Part shown: positions 54,981-64,000 of the stretch, piece by piece | Position numbering within the stretch: position 1 is the stretch's first letter | Layout of the letters: the number at the start of each line of letters is the position of its first letter | NCBI GenBank assembly: GCA_029448655.1 | Contig: JACCLO010000006.1 | Span: 310,001-374,000, forward strand | Origin: Wolfiporia cocos | Taxonomy: Eukaryota; Basidiomycota; Agaricomycetes; Polyporales; Phaeolaceae | DNA length: 64,000 nucleotides | Reading direction: 5' to 3' | Position numbers and translations under genes: made by a program | The notes under the pieces: model-generated | Seen by the model: only the letters and a program-made list of their open reading frames with translations | The model's database searches: none | Told to the model about the DNA's origin: nothing

Positions 54981-56045
54981 TCAGAGTGCCTCGGCGTCCT
55001 GTTCGTTGTAGATGTCGCCGTTCCCGCTGAGGGACGGGGTCGTAGGAGTTCGCCATACGAAGTGTTGGCGGCATTCATTCTGTCGATGACCTGGTTGATT
55101 GAGCCCACAAGCTCGGCAAATATAATCGGGGCAGTCGAGGATCAAGTGACTAGCGGATCCGCACTGTCGACAGGGTTGTTCAGGCGAGGGCCTCGCTGGT
55201 ACCCGTAGGGAAGGGATATCTCTGAGATATTCGTTGTGTCGATATCTCCAGTGGTGAGCGGCGCGGTGAAGGTTCCGTTGCGCCCATGTGGGTAAGGAGG
55301 CGGTGTCTCGTTCGTGCTCCCTCGCACCTCGCTCAAACTCCTCGCGGGTAATGCTCTGCACCGATGGAGATCGTCGAATAGGCGGCGTGCTATTCGCTCT
55401 TCGCTGTCGTTCTGGGGTAGCCCTAGGGCTCGTCGGGCGTGCAGGTGGTTCACGTCTCCCGTTGCCTCCCACACCAGGAATACGTGGCGTCGGGTCTCTA
55501 ACTCCCGTTCGGCGGGCCCTCTGAGTCTCGGTAGGCAGTGGAAATAATACTCTATCGCCCTCCATAAAATCAAACGGCCTTGCAACTCGGCATCGTTCGT
55601 TGGTGGTGAAAAAGCGGGCGGGTCGTGGTACGTATTCGGGTCGGTTGGGAGTAACGTGCTCGCGATCCTCGAAGTCGTTGAGCGCGTGTCGTAGTCGGGC
55701 CGTCGTGGTGGCGGCCAGTCGGTCGATAAGTCTGTTGGTGAGTAACTCGAGTCCCTCTCTCTGCACTCTGATCTGCCCCTCCATTCGGACGAGGTCCTCG
55801 GTGATGTTCTGGTACGAGCTGTAAACATGGGTGAGGTCCTGCGTGATGTCGAAGAGGGCCGTCCAGCCATCGGCTCGGCCAGCAAAAGGTCCCTCGGCCC
55901 TGTACCAGAGCAGGGCATGTCTGATCTGTAGGTGTTGGGGGGAGTGCCTCCTCTGCGGCGTACCTCTCGGTCGTCCCTCTCTGTGGCCCGCATCGCTGTG
56001 AGGGGTCGGAGCGCGGCGAGGGAGTTGGTGGCGAGTCGTCGACAT
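54981..56045 (-). CDS. Extra ORF downstream of pol in gypsy-B, double CCHC zinc knuckle
   Basis: 354 residues ending 55 bp from the 3' LTR. The N-terminal third is basic. A probable coiled coil follows (about 70-130), then an Arg/Pro-rich linker. At the C-terminus are two adjacent zinc knuckles, CRQCGSASHLILDC and CRACGLNQPGHRQNEC, typical of nucleic-acid-binding Gag nucleocapsids. No signal peptide or membrane segment, so it is not an envelope protein. It overlaps the open tail of the pol frame for about 900 nt. It may be a second nucleocapsid-like factor or a captured gene. A subgenomic RNA or readthrough would be needed for expression. Confidence 0.7.
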   Translation of the reverse strand: MSTTRHQLPRRAPTPHSDAGHREGRPRGTPQRRHSPQHLQIRHALLWYRAEGPFAGRADGWTALFDITQDLTHVYSSYQNITEDLVRMEGQIRVQREGLELLTNRLIDRLAATTTARLRHALNDFEDREHVTPNRPEYVPRPARFFTTNERCRVARPFDFMEGDRVLFPLPTETQRARRTGVRDPTPRIPGVGGNGRREPPARPTSPRATPERQRRANSTPPIRRSPSVQSITREEFERGAREHERDTASLPTWAQRNLHRAAHHWRYRHNEYLRDIPSLRVPARPSPEQPCRQCGSASHLILDCPDYICRACGLNQPGHRQNECRQHFVWRTPTTPSLSGNGDIYNEQDAEAL

Positions 56046-57164
56046 ATTATTACTGTTCGGTTTTCGAGTGTTGGGGCTGTCCTGACTCTCGTCCTGTGGT
56101 AGTCTTTTATCAGCTCCTTGGAATGTTCCAAGTTCGCCTCATCTTCCCATGAGTTGTCGGCCGTGGCATAGCCTTTCCATTTGACGAAGTACTGGTGCTT
56201 CTTCCCTCGCCATCTATCAGCCAAGATGGCTTCGACTTCGTACTCTTCTTGTCCCTTGACGATATCAGGTGGCGGCCGTAGGTAATTGGGTCCGTGTACC
56301 CTCGTTTCTCTGAACGGTTTTAGTAAGGCGGCATGGAATACCGGATGAATTTTCCAGTTGGTTGGTAACTGCAACCGGTATGTCGTGGGTCCCATTTTTT
56401 CTGTGATGGTGAAGGGTCCCTCTCTTTTTGGCGCTAGTTTGTTCGATTCGTAGGGGATTGTTAGGTTCTTGGCATCGAGCCAGACCTTGTCCCCTTTCTC
56501 AAGCTTTGGCAGTTCTCTAAGGAACCGCCCTGCCATTCTTTTCTGGGCTAATTCATGCGCGATGAATGCCATCTTTCGCGCCTCTTTGATCTTCTTGATC
56601 CTGTCAACTGCTGCCGGGACGTTCCCCACTCTGTCATAGTCTGGGAATCCTCTCGGGATATAACCCAGAATTATTTCGAGTGGCGCTGGCCGGTTTTCGG
56701 TTCGTCTGGTGTTGTGTGCAAATTCGACGTCAGGTAGTCGTTGTACCCATTGGAACGGGTCGTTCATGCAGTAAATGCGAAGGTATACTTCGATTTGTTG
56801 GTTCATTCTTTCTGTTTGTCCGTCGGTCTGTGGATGGTACGCCGTACTCATCGCCGATTCTGTTCCCTGCAGCTTGCACAATTCCTTGAAAAGTGTTGAT
56901 GCAAACTGTGGTCCTCTGTCTGAAATGATTTTTCGGGGGATGCCGTATAGCGAGTAGATTTTGCGGTGAAATATTTCTGCGGCCCCTTCGCTCGTGATCG
57001 TCTTGTCGCATGGGGTGAGAGAGATGGCCTTGGATAGGCCATGGTCGACAATCACCATCACGGAGTCATATTTTCCGACTCTTGGCAGGTCGGTGACAAA
57101 ATCTACTGAGCACTGTGAGAAGGGGAGGGCGTCTTCCCGTGTCGGTATTGGCTGCAAAGGGGGT
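55142..57164 (-). CDS. pol: Pol of gypsy-B, 3' part: integrase core and chromodomain
   Basis: Continues the Pol frame beyond the nested element. Shows integrase core VDFVTDLP, ISDRGPQF and QTERMNQ (the D, D, E residues), a DNA-binding region and a chromodomain (YEVEAILADRW...FVKWKGY...SWEDEANLE, about 56100-56260). The frame then stays open to 55142 over the extra ORF. The last 300 or so codons look like an Arg/Ser-rich shadow of that ORF rather than real protein, so the true Pol end is uncertain. Confidence 0.8.
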
Positions 57165-57742
57165 TGTCACGGATATGCCCGGGGGGCTACTGTACATCCC
57201 TTTCCTATTGTTGTATGGGCGCCGCTGCACGCGCGCGCGCCCCGCTCACTTTACGTTTCCTCTCGGTCGCGCCCTAGTTACCTCCAAGATCACCTGACCC
57301 AGTAGGCGCGCGCTAGTCAGGCAGCGCGCGTGCCAGGTACTCACATGCTAGGTCACCATATAGTTACATGTTACGTTACTTGTACGGTCACGCTTACATT
57401 ACATGCGCACAGGCCATTACTGTAGGGCAGGCTAGATACTTAGCGTACCAACACCTGTACTTATACTGCAGCGATGGGGGCTTACTCCCCCATCTTTGAG
57501 ATTCTAGTCGTTTGGGCTTAGGCCCCTTTCTTATTTGCGCGTGATGCGTCTCTGCCCCGGGGGCCTCTCTTGCCACGCTTGACTGTGTGCCGCCACCTTA
57601 CGTCGCCGTTAGGAGTCCTCGGGTTGGTGCTGCCCTTGGTACAGGCGACTCGGTCACCGCTGTCGCGGTCGCACACAAGCCTCGTTAGGCACGTTAGGAT
57701 TCCCCTGCAGCGCAGGTCCTCACAAACAGTAAGTTTGTGACA
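57165..57742 (+). repeat. 5' LTR of the nested element
   Basis: TGTCACGG to TTTGTGACA. Confidence 0.93.
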
Positions 57743-58432
57743 TAATCTCAAAGATGTTTTACCTCCCCTCCGGCGCTCGCGCTGGGGCCGAGGGTTTTTC
57801 ACTCCTAGGTCGCCATGGCATCACGGCGGGGCAGCCATCGGTAGAAGCACCGGTGGTCCGTAGCTTTACGAGCCCCCACGAAGTGATACACCAGGCAAAG
57901 CGACCAGGAGGAGTAAAAAGTAAGTCCGCCCCCCATGAACAACAGGGTAGCGGGGTCAACCAGCGTAAGCCGTGTTTGAGGGCCCGCCGCCGCCATTAAC
58001 CAAATGTGCGCACGCGTGGAGGTCTAGCGCAGCGCGGCCATACCCCTGGGCGGCAGGAGCCAAGCCAAGAACCTCTGACCTGTGGGTATGCGAAGGGGCC
58101 CGCAAGGGTTACCCAACCCCACGCCGACGGTCTCAGAGTGATGAAGGTTCAGTACGGACTACCGCGACGACGATGTCGGGATTAGGCAAGCGGAGGCACA
58201 CGGGGACGACGGGGACCCCATCTAAAAAATAACCCAGTAACCTCAGCGACGAATGCCGAACCGATACCGAAACCGCCTCCTCCGCTCTCCCACCGGTGGA
58301 CGGTCCACCTGCGCGGACGCTCCCCATCTTCCGTCAAGTAAGAATGGGCCGTGCATAAATAAAGACCAAGGGATGTAGCGCCGTAGAAGCTAGGTAGAAA
58401 GTCGGGACGACTTTTTTTGAGAGGGGGGGTAA

Positions 58433-59010
58433 TGTCACGGATATGCCCGGGGGGCTACTGTACATCCCTTTCCTATTGTTGTATGGGCGCCGCTGCACGC
58501 GCGCGCGCCCCGCTCACTTTACGTTTCCTCTCGGTCGCGCCCTAGTTACCTCCAAGATCACCTGACCCAGTAGGCGCGCGCTAGTCAGGCAGCGCGCGTG
58601 CCAGGTACTCACATGCTAGGTCACCATATAGTTACATGTTACGTTACTTGTACGGTCACGCTTACATTACATGCGCACAGGCCATTACTGTAGGGCAGGC
58701 TAGATACTTAGCGTACCAACACCTGTACTTATACTGCAGCGATGGGGGCTTACTCCCCCATCTTTGAGATTCTAGTCGTTTGGGCTTAGGCCCCTTTCTT
58801 ATTTGTGCGTGATGCGTCTCTGCCCCGGGGGCCTCTCTTGCCGCGCTTGACTGTGTGCCGCCACCTTACGTCGCCGTTAGGAGTCCTCGGGTTGGTGCTG
58901 CCCTTGGTACAGCCGACTCGGTCACCGCTGTCGCGGTCGCACACAAGCCTCGTTAGGCACGTTAGGATTCCCCTGCAGCGCAGGTCCTCACAAACAGTAA
59001 GTTTGTGACA
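58433..59010 (+). repeat. 3' LTR of the nested element
   Basis: Same length as the 5' copy, with small differences near 58806, 58842 and 58913. Confidence 0.93.
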
Positions 59011-61843
59011 GGGGTTTCAGCGGGTTCCTATCAGGTTTCATTTGTTGACAGATTGCACAGCCCCGGACGTATTCCGCTATCATTGTTCCCATGTCGGGCC
59101 ACCAAAAATGGGTCTTAACCTGTACTGTTGTACCCCAGATCCCAGGGTGTCCGGCCGGGATCGTGTCGTGGTATTTTGAGATGACGTCTCGTCGAAGGCC
59201 CTCATCCTTCGGCACGTACATCCTGCCTCTGTAGAGCAGTATCCCATCCGTTTGTTGCCATTCATCCGCGGTGGTTCTTGCGGGGAATTCGCCTGTTCCT
59301 TCCAGGGCGCGGATCGCCTGTTCCGCAGATTCATCTCGATCGTGGGCGTTCTTGATCCGATCGATGATCGGGATCTGGATTGCGTGGACGACGAGTTCGT
59401 CTGGAATCATGGTGATTCCCTCGTTGTCTTCGTTGCTTTCGTCTAGGTGGTACAACCTGGAAAGCGTGTCGGCCATGACTAGTTTCCTTCCTGGGACGTG
59501 CTGTAATTTCAGGTCGAACTGCGAAAGGAATAGATGCCATCTCGCTTGTCGCCGATTTAGGCGCTGTGCGCTTCTCCAGTACGTCAGGTTCTGATGATCG
59601 CTTCGGATCAAGATCCGATGCGGTGCTCCTTCTAATAGGTGTCGCCATTCTTCTAGTGCTCGGATTATTCCGAGTAGTTCGCGATCGTAGATTTCGTAGT
59701 TCCGTTCTGTTGATGTCAGGGATTGTGAGAGATATCCCACCGGCCGTTCGCGCCCTGTTTCATCTGTCTGTTTCAGTACTGCTCCTGTGGCGAACTGAGA
59801 TGCGTCTGTTTCGAGGATGAACGGTTTCTCCTTGTCTGGCGTCCCCAGTGCGGGCGCCGTCGTGAATGCTTCCTTCATGAACTCAAATGCTTTCTGTTCT
59901 TTCCTCGTCCATTGGAATCCTGTCCCCGTGACTGTTTTTGTGAGGTCTACCAAGGGTCGGGCGTGCGTAGAGTAGTGGTCGATAAATTTCCGATAGAAGT
60001 TCGCAAATCCTAGGAAGGATCTGACTTCTTTGAGATTTCGGGGAGTCGGCCACTCCTTAATCCCTTTGAGTTTCGCTGGGTCCATCTGGATATTTCCTGG
60101 GGTGATGACTAGTCCCAGAAATTCGACTCTGTCGACACCGAAGGCGCATTTCTCGGGTTTCACAAAGAGATGGTTATCCACCAATCTCTGAAGGATCCGC
60201 CGTTCTCGTTCCTTGTGCACTTTCTCGTTTTCTGAGAAAATGAGGATGTCGTCCATATAAACAAGCACCCATCCTTCGAGGATTTCGTCTTTCAAGATTT
60301 CGTTCATCATTGCTTGGAAGGTCCCGGGTGCATTGCACAATCCGAAAAACATAACCGTGGGTTCGTACAACCCTCGGTTTGTTTTGAAGGCCGCTTTCCA
60401 TTCGTCTCCCTTTTTGATTCGCACATTGTTGTATCCCGCTCTAAGGTCCATTTTTGTGAAGACCTTTGCCCCTTTTAGCTTTTCCAGGAGTTCTGAGATC
60501 AGTGGTAAGGGATAGACGTTCTTTATCGTTCCTTCGTTCAGATATCGATAATCTTGACAGGGTCGCAGGCCGCTGTCTTTCTTTGGGACGAAAAAGAATG
60601 GTGACGCCATCGGGGATTTTGAAGGGACTATGAAACCTTTTGCCAGGTTTTCTTTCAGGAATTCGTCCAGCGCCTGTTGTTCCTTGGGTGAGAGTGCATA
60701 GACTTTGCAGTCTTTCGGCACGAAATCGGGTTTTAATTCGATGGCATGGTCCCATGGTCTCGATGGGGGAAACGCTGCTGCGGACTCCTTGCTAAACACC
60801 TTGGCGGAGTCCAGTAGGTGTTTCGGGACCATCTCTTCGATCGTTCGTTCTGGTTCGGGGGTTTTCTGTGCGAATTCCTGAGACTTCGTTAGCGCTTTCC
60901 TGACAGCGTTGATGATTTGTATCTTTGTTCGGAACTTCTTTCGTGTTTCCCCTTTCTTCCCTATGATCCTAGGGCTCTCTTTCGCGAAACGTCGGATCGC
61001 TTCGTACTCTTCGGGAGTATAGAGCCGCTGCGCTGTTTCTTCTGGTTCGTCCGTGGATCCGAACCCTTTCTCCCCTCGTTCTGTTTCATCTAGGTCTTTG
61101 ACCTCTAAGATGTCGGGGGTGAGGTGTCGTTCGAAAATTATCTGGGCTATTCGCATGCCCGGGATAATTCTATGCGCTTTGTCCGAGTAGTTGAAGATGA
61201 TGGCTCCGACGTTTCCTCGGTAGTCCGAGTCTATGATTCCGGCTTGTACTACCAATCCGTGTCTGAGGGTGTTGCCTGATCGTCCAGCCAGCCTTCCATA
61301 CGATCCCTTCGGGATCTTCATTTTTACTCCTGTGGAGACGAGTTTCCATCCTCCGGCGGGAATCTCGGTTTCTTCTGCGGCGTAAAGGTCATACCCCGCA
61401 GCTTCTTGGGTCCCCCTCGTTGGAATTTTTCCTTCTGGGGCGACTACCATCTCCACCGTATCCATTCGGATTGTGGCTTCCTGTTTCTTTTCTTCTGCCC
61501 CTAGTATTGATCGTACATCGACTGTTTGGTCCTTCCAGTCGATTGTGGGGTTTTCGTCTTTTAGCCATCCATACCCTAGAATCATGTTTTCTGTTCCGAT
61601 TGATCCTACTAGGAATCGGACTTTTCGCGTTTTCTGGGTCTTCGGATATCGTAGTAGTATGGTGGCTTCTCGGTCTATTCGCCCGTCTTTGTTTTCCGTT
61701 CCGTCAACGTTTTTGACGATGATCGGGTTCTTCAAGGGTTGCGTGGGCACCTTGTATTTTTCTACCACTCTGCTGTGGATTAGGTTCGACATTGCTCCTG
61801 AGTCGATTAGTGCATTGCACTTCACGGGTTTTGCCAGCGCCAT
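59011..61843 (-). CDS. pol: Pol of gypsy-B, 5' part: protease-dUTPase-RT-RNase H-zinc finger
   Basis: Visible order: retropepsin-like active site LIDSGA (about residue 12); then a dUTPase (about 130-270) with AAGYDLYA, GRLAGRSGNTLRHG, AGIIDSDYRGNV, GMRIAQIIF and RGEKGFGST; then reverse transcriptase with YMDD (529-532); RNase H; and an H2C2 finger (GHPGIW...CAICQQMK) at which the frame is cut by the nested element. The dUTPase sits between protease and RT, unlike gypsy-A. The first Met is at 61843, but the frame is open upstream across the gag stop in the -1 register, suggesting Gag-Pol by -1 shift. With one target duplication removed the frame is continuous with 55142-57164. Confidence 0.9.
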
Positions 61844-61932
61844 GATTACCGGGATGAAGAGGGATCGATTCTTTTCGAACGAGGTAATTACATGTGCTGC
61901 TTTCTCGGAGGGTAAGACCGTGGGCTTCCCTC

Positions 61933-63780
61933 CTAGGCAAAATCCTGTTCTTCTACGAGCCGTGCTAGGAGCTCGGGGTTCTTGGCTTTCAGGGCCCTAA
62001 TTGCTGTGACCGCTCTGTTGGCGGTGATGTATTCAGTCTCTTCCTCAGAGACTTCTTCAATGCAAGCTTCTTGCTCGGCTTCTTCTTCTTCGGTTTTTCG
62101 AGTAGTCCGCCTAGGGCGGGCTGGCTTCTTTGGCTTCTTTGGGCAATCTCGCGACATATGCCCTGGCTGATGGCAGGTGAAACACTTGCCCTTCTTGATG
62201 TGATCGTCCCTTTCCTGGGTGGTCATTCGATCTACATCCATCGCATTCGGATCTTTCGGTGCGGTTGTCTGCGGAGCACTAGTGCGTCCGTTATTCTGGT
62301 TCGAGGCTTGCCACGTCTTTTTCTTGATAAACGGCTTATCCCGTTTCAAGAATATTTTGTACGTATTTTCATAGTACGAGGCAGCAGACTGCCATTCGTC
62401 AATGGTCGCCGGCAGCGGCCTTACACCGATGATATATCGGGTCGTGTGTTCGGGTAACCCTTTTTCGAAGAGGGTTATGAGCAACGCGTTTCCGTCCGCG
62501 CTGTATCGATCGTACTGGGCCTTTCCGGCCAAGTTGTTGAACTCGGTGATATAGTCATCGATGTCCTTTCTGTCCTGGGCTACTTCCAGGATTTTCTTCC
62601 GCGCCTTCTGTACTTCTTCGATGGCTCCGAAGGCCTTCTGAAAGTCTGCATCAAATTGTGCGAGACTAGGCGGGAAGAATCGTTTTGTCAGGGGGTTCGT
62701 ATAAACCCGGTGATAGTTCTGTTTCCATTGGCCCGTCTTCCCCTTGTTCGAAATATAAGAGAGGATAAAGATCACTCTCTGAACGTCGTTCTGAAACGAC
62801 GTTTCGTACATCGTAAACCAGGAATTGCACTGGTTTATGAAGTTCTGCATATCGGACCGTTCCCCGTCGAATACGTCTGGGGGATTGATCTTTATCATCG
62901 GGGGTCGGTAATACGGGTTCGGCGCCGGAGGTTGAGGCTGCGGCGCATTCGGTGGTGGAGGTCCTCCTGGGGGCCCTCCTCCTCCCGGGTATCCTCCACC
63001 CGGGTTTCCTGGATTTCCTCCGGGGTTCCCTGGGTTTCCTCCAGGGTTTCCTCCTCCGGGGTTCGCGGGGGTTCCTCCTCCGAGTCCTCCAGGAGGGGGG
63101 GCATTCCCTCCTCCGAGTCCGAAGTTTCCTCCCAGTCCTCCTCCGCTTGTACCTGCGGAGGTTCGTCCAAATAGGCCTGAAGGCCATGTTCCTGGGTTTG
63201 TCGTTCCCATTCCTCTGCTTGGGCTAGTCCAAGACGGATTTCCTCCGCTACCCATTCTGGGTGCGTTCTGTGGGGGGTTTCCAAAGAGGTCTGTTCCTCC
63301 AGCCATAGGCCCAATCCCACTCTGCGCAAAAGCAGATATAAATCCTGGAGGGTCCTGTCCTCCGGTCTGGCTGTTATCTGTTCCTGTAAAGTTTCCAGGA
63401 TTTCTCCCATCATCTCCGACGCGTTCAATTCCTGCCATTCCTGTGGCGCCCGAAGGCTGATTCGTATTTCCATCGGCATCGGAGGTTCTGTTGATGGTTT
63501 CGGTTTCGTTTTCGGTCAACGTCGCGGTTGACATCGGAGGGATTTCTCCGAATCGTTCGAACGCTTCACGCGTTATTTCCCAAGCGGTCGTTCTTGCGGA
63601 GGGGTATACTTCTACCCACTTCGATGCCCTATCTTCTCTTGGAATGACAACAATTCCTCCGCGGTTACGGAAGGCTCCAATGGTGTCAGTCCACTCGTAT
63701 CGGTTGAGTCTGTAGACTCCCTGAATGTCCTCGGGCAAGAGTTCAATCAGTCGTGCTGGAAATTCTGGTCCAAATATCAT
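61933..63780 (-). CDS. gag: Gag polyprotein of gypsy-B
   Basis: 615 residues starting 46 bp after the 5' LTR, so there is almost no leader. The N-terminal part is unassigned. Residues about 215-300 form a PGGNPGN-type Gly/Pro/Asn tract. A Gag core follows (DVFDGERSDMQNFINQC onward). One zinc knuckle CFTCHQPGHMSRDC is at about residue 530, followed by an acidic tail. Unlike gypsy-A there is no ORF before gag. Confidence 0.92.
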   Translation of the reverse strand: MIFGPEFPARLIELLPEDIQGVYRLNRYEWTDTIGAFRNRGGIVVIPREDRASKWVEVYPSARTTAWEITREAFERFGEIPPMSTATLTENETETINRTSDADGNTNQPSGATGMAGIERVGDDGRNPGNFTGTDNSQTGGQDPPGFISAFAQSGIGPMAGGTDLFGNPPQNAPRMGSGGNPSWTSPSRGMGTTNPGTWPSGLFGRTSAGTSGGGLGGNFGLGGGNAPPPGGLGGGTPANPGGGNPGGNPGNPGGNPGNPGGGYPGGGGPPGGPPPPNAPQPQPPAPNPYYRPPMIKINPPDVFDGERSDMQNFINQCNSWFTMYETSFQNDVQRVIFILSYISNKGKTGQWKQNYHRVYTNPLTKRFFPPSLAQFDADFQKAFGAIEEVQKARKKILEVAQDRKDIDDYITEFNNLAGKAQYDRYSADGNALLITLFEKGLPEHTTRYIIGVRPLPATIDEWQSAASYYENTYKIFLKRDKPFIKKKTWQASNQNNGRTSAPQTTAPKDPNAMDVDRMTTQERDDHIKKGKCFTCHQPGHMSRDCPKKPKKPARPRRTTRKTEEEEAEQEACIEEVSEEETEYITANRAVTAIRALKAKNPELLARLVEEQDFA

Positions 63781-63826
63781 GTGCCCTTACACCGTGGTAG
63801 GTGAGGGTGTGATAAGCTCGACCTTC

Positions 63827-64000
63827 TGTTACGGGTCGAATACCCGTTCGTATATTCGAGTTGCGAATATAGATCGTTCTTCTGCACGTGGGCGTACAGC
63901 CGTATGCAAGGCAAATGCTCGTTAGATGCCTTCAAGCCCTAGGTGAAGTTCCTAGGGGATCGTATAATATCCAATACGCGTTAGAGGATATAATCTGTTC
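63827..64000 (-). repeat. 5' LTR of gypsy-B, partial
   Basis: Matches 54215-54388; cut by the window edge. Confidence 0.92.

Larger units (their letters stand above)
57165..59010 (+). mobile_element. Non-autonomous self-priming LTR element nested in gypsy-B pol
   Basis: 578-bp LTRs (57165-57742, 58433-59010) differ at about three positions and enclose 690 bp without gag or pol. Perfect duplication ggggt (57160-57164, 59011-59015). The primer site 57744-57755 is the 12-nt complement of LTR 57492-57503. The polypurine tract gagagggggggtaa is at 58420-58432. Internal sequence is related to the element at 282-2194. It splits Pol between the integrase zinc finger and the catalytic core. Confidence 0.93.
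54215..64000 (-). mobile_element. Second Ty3/gypsy chromovirus (gypsy-B), with dUTPase inside Pol; 5' LTR runs off the window
   Basis: Minus orientation: 5' LTR 63827-64000 (partial), gag, pol, extra ORF, 3' LTR 54215-54926. The LTR reads TGTTACAG to CCGTAACA, unlike the TGTCAC elements. The primer site 63815-63825 is the 11-nt complement of LTR sequence 54539-54549 (3' LTR copy), again self-priming. Pol is interrupted by the element at 57165-59010. The left target site is acgac (54210-54214); the other copy is outside the window. Confidence 0.93.

Noticed and set aside
54981..56045. Envelope gene downstream of pol
   Set aside because: No signal peptide, no transmembrane segment, and two CCHC knuckles; not an envelope protein.

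Overview
This window is a transposon-dense stretch of a fungal nuclear genome, most likely a basidiomycete (Agaricomycetes-type). The evidence is short spliceosomal introns (41-65 bp, GT-AG, CTRAY-like branch points), fungal Zn(II)2Cys6 clusters, Crinkler/REase-kinase genes and chromodomain Ty3/gypsy elements. No prokaryotic gene organisation is present. All splicing models were inferred by eye from intron signals and frame continuity.

Layout. 1-2.2 kb: non-autonomous LTR element with a perfect 5-bp target duplication. 2.4-2.7 kb: 44-bp minisatellite. 3.4-8.1 kb: divergent pair of low-complexity genes, the left one encoding a Zn2Cys6 cluster (one homopolymer frameshift). 8.5-9.6 kb: mini LTR element and an LTR fragment. 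10.4-13.0 kb: an apparently intact seven-exon Crinkler-REase-kinase gene. 13.1-14.6 kb: 5'-truncated aldose 1-epimerase gene. 15.1-15.6 kb: membrane-protein gene cut by an LTR. 16.8-32.6 kb: a second Zn2Cys6 gene split by three independent LTR-retrotransposon insertions, one of them a complete 9,973-bp gypsy element with LTRs that look identical. 33.2-35.2 kb: a second REase-kinase locus in two overlapping reading frames. 36.6-41.6 kb: solo LTRs and a terminal-inverted-repeat element. 41.6-54.2 kb: a third REase-kinase gene, dead and buried under a nested stack of at least eight LTR elements. 54.2-64.0 kb: a second, different gypsy element on the minus strand (5' LTR runs off the window), itself interrupted by a non-autonomous LTR element.

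Unifying observations. In all seven LTR elements where both the putative transcript start and the primer site can be read, the 10-12 nt after the 5' LTR are the exact reverse complement of a sequence about 30-40 nt downstream of a TATA box inside the LTR. This is the self-priming arrangement known from the Tf1/sushi group. Both coding gypsy elements carry a dUTPase domain, but at different places in Pol: at the C-terminus after the chromodomain in one, between protease and reverse transcriptase in the other. One has an extra ORF before gag, the other an extra zinc-knuckle ORF after pol. Most insertions could be delimited to the base by 5-bp target duplications, so the order of nesting can be read directly.
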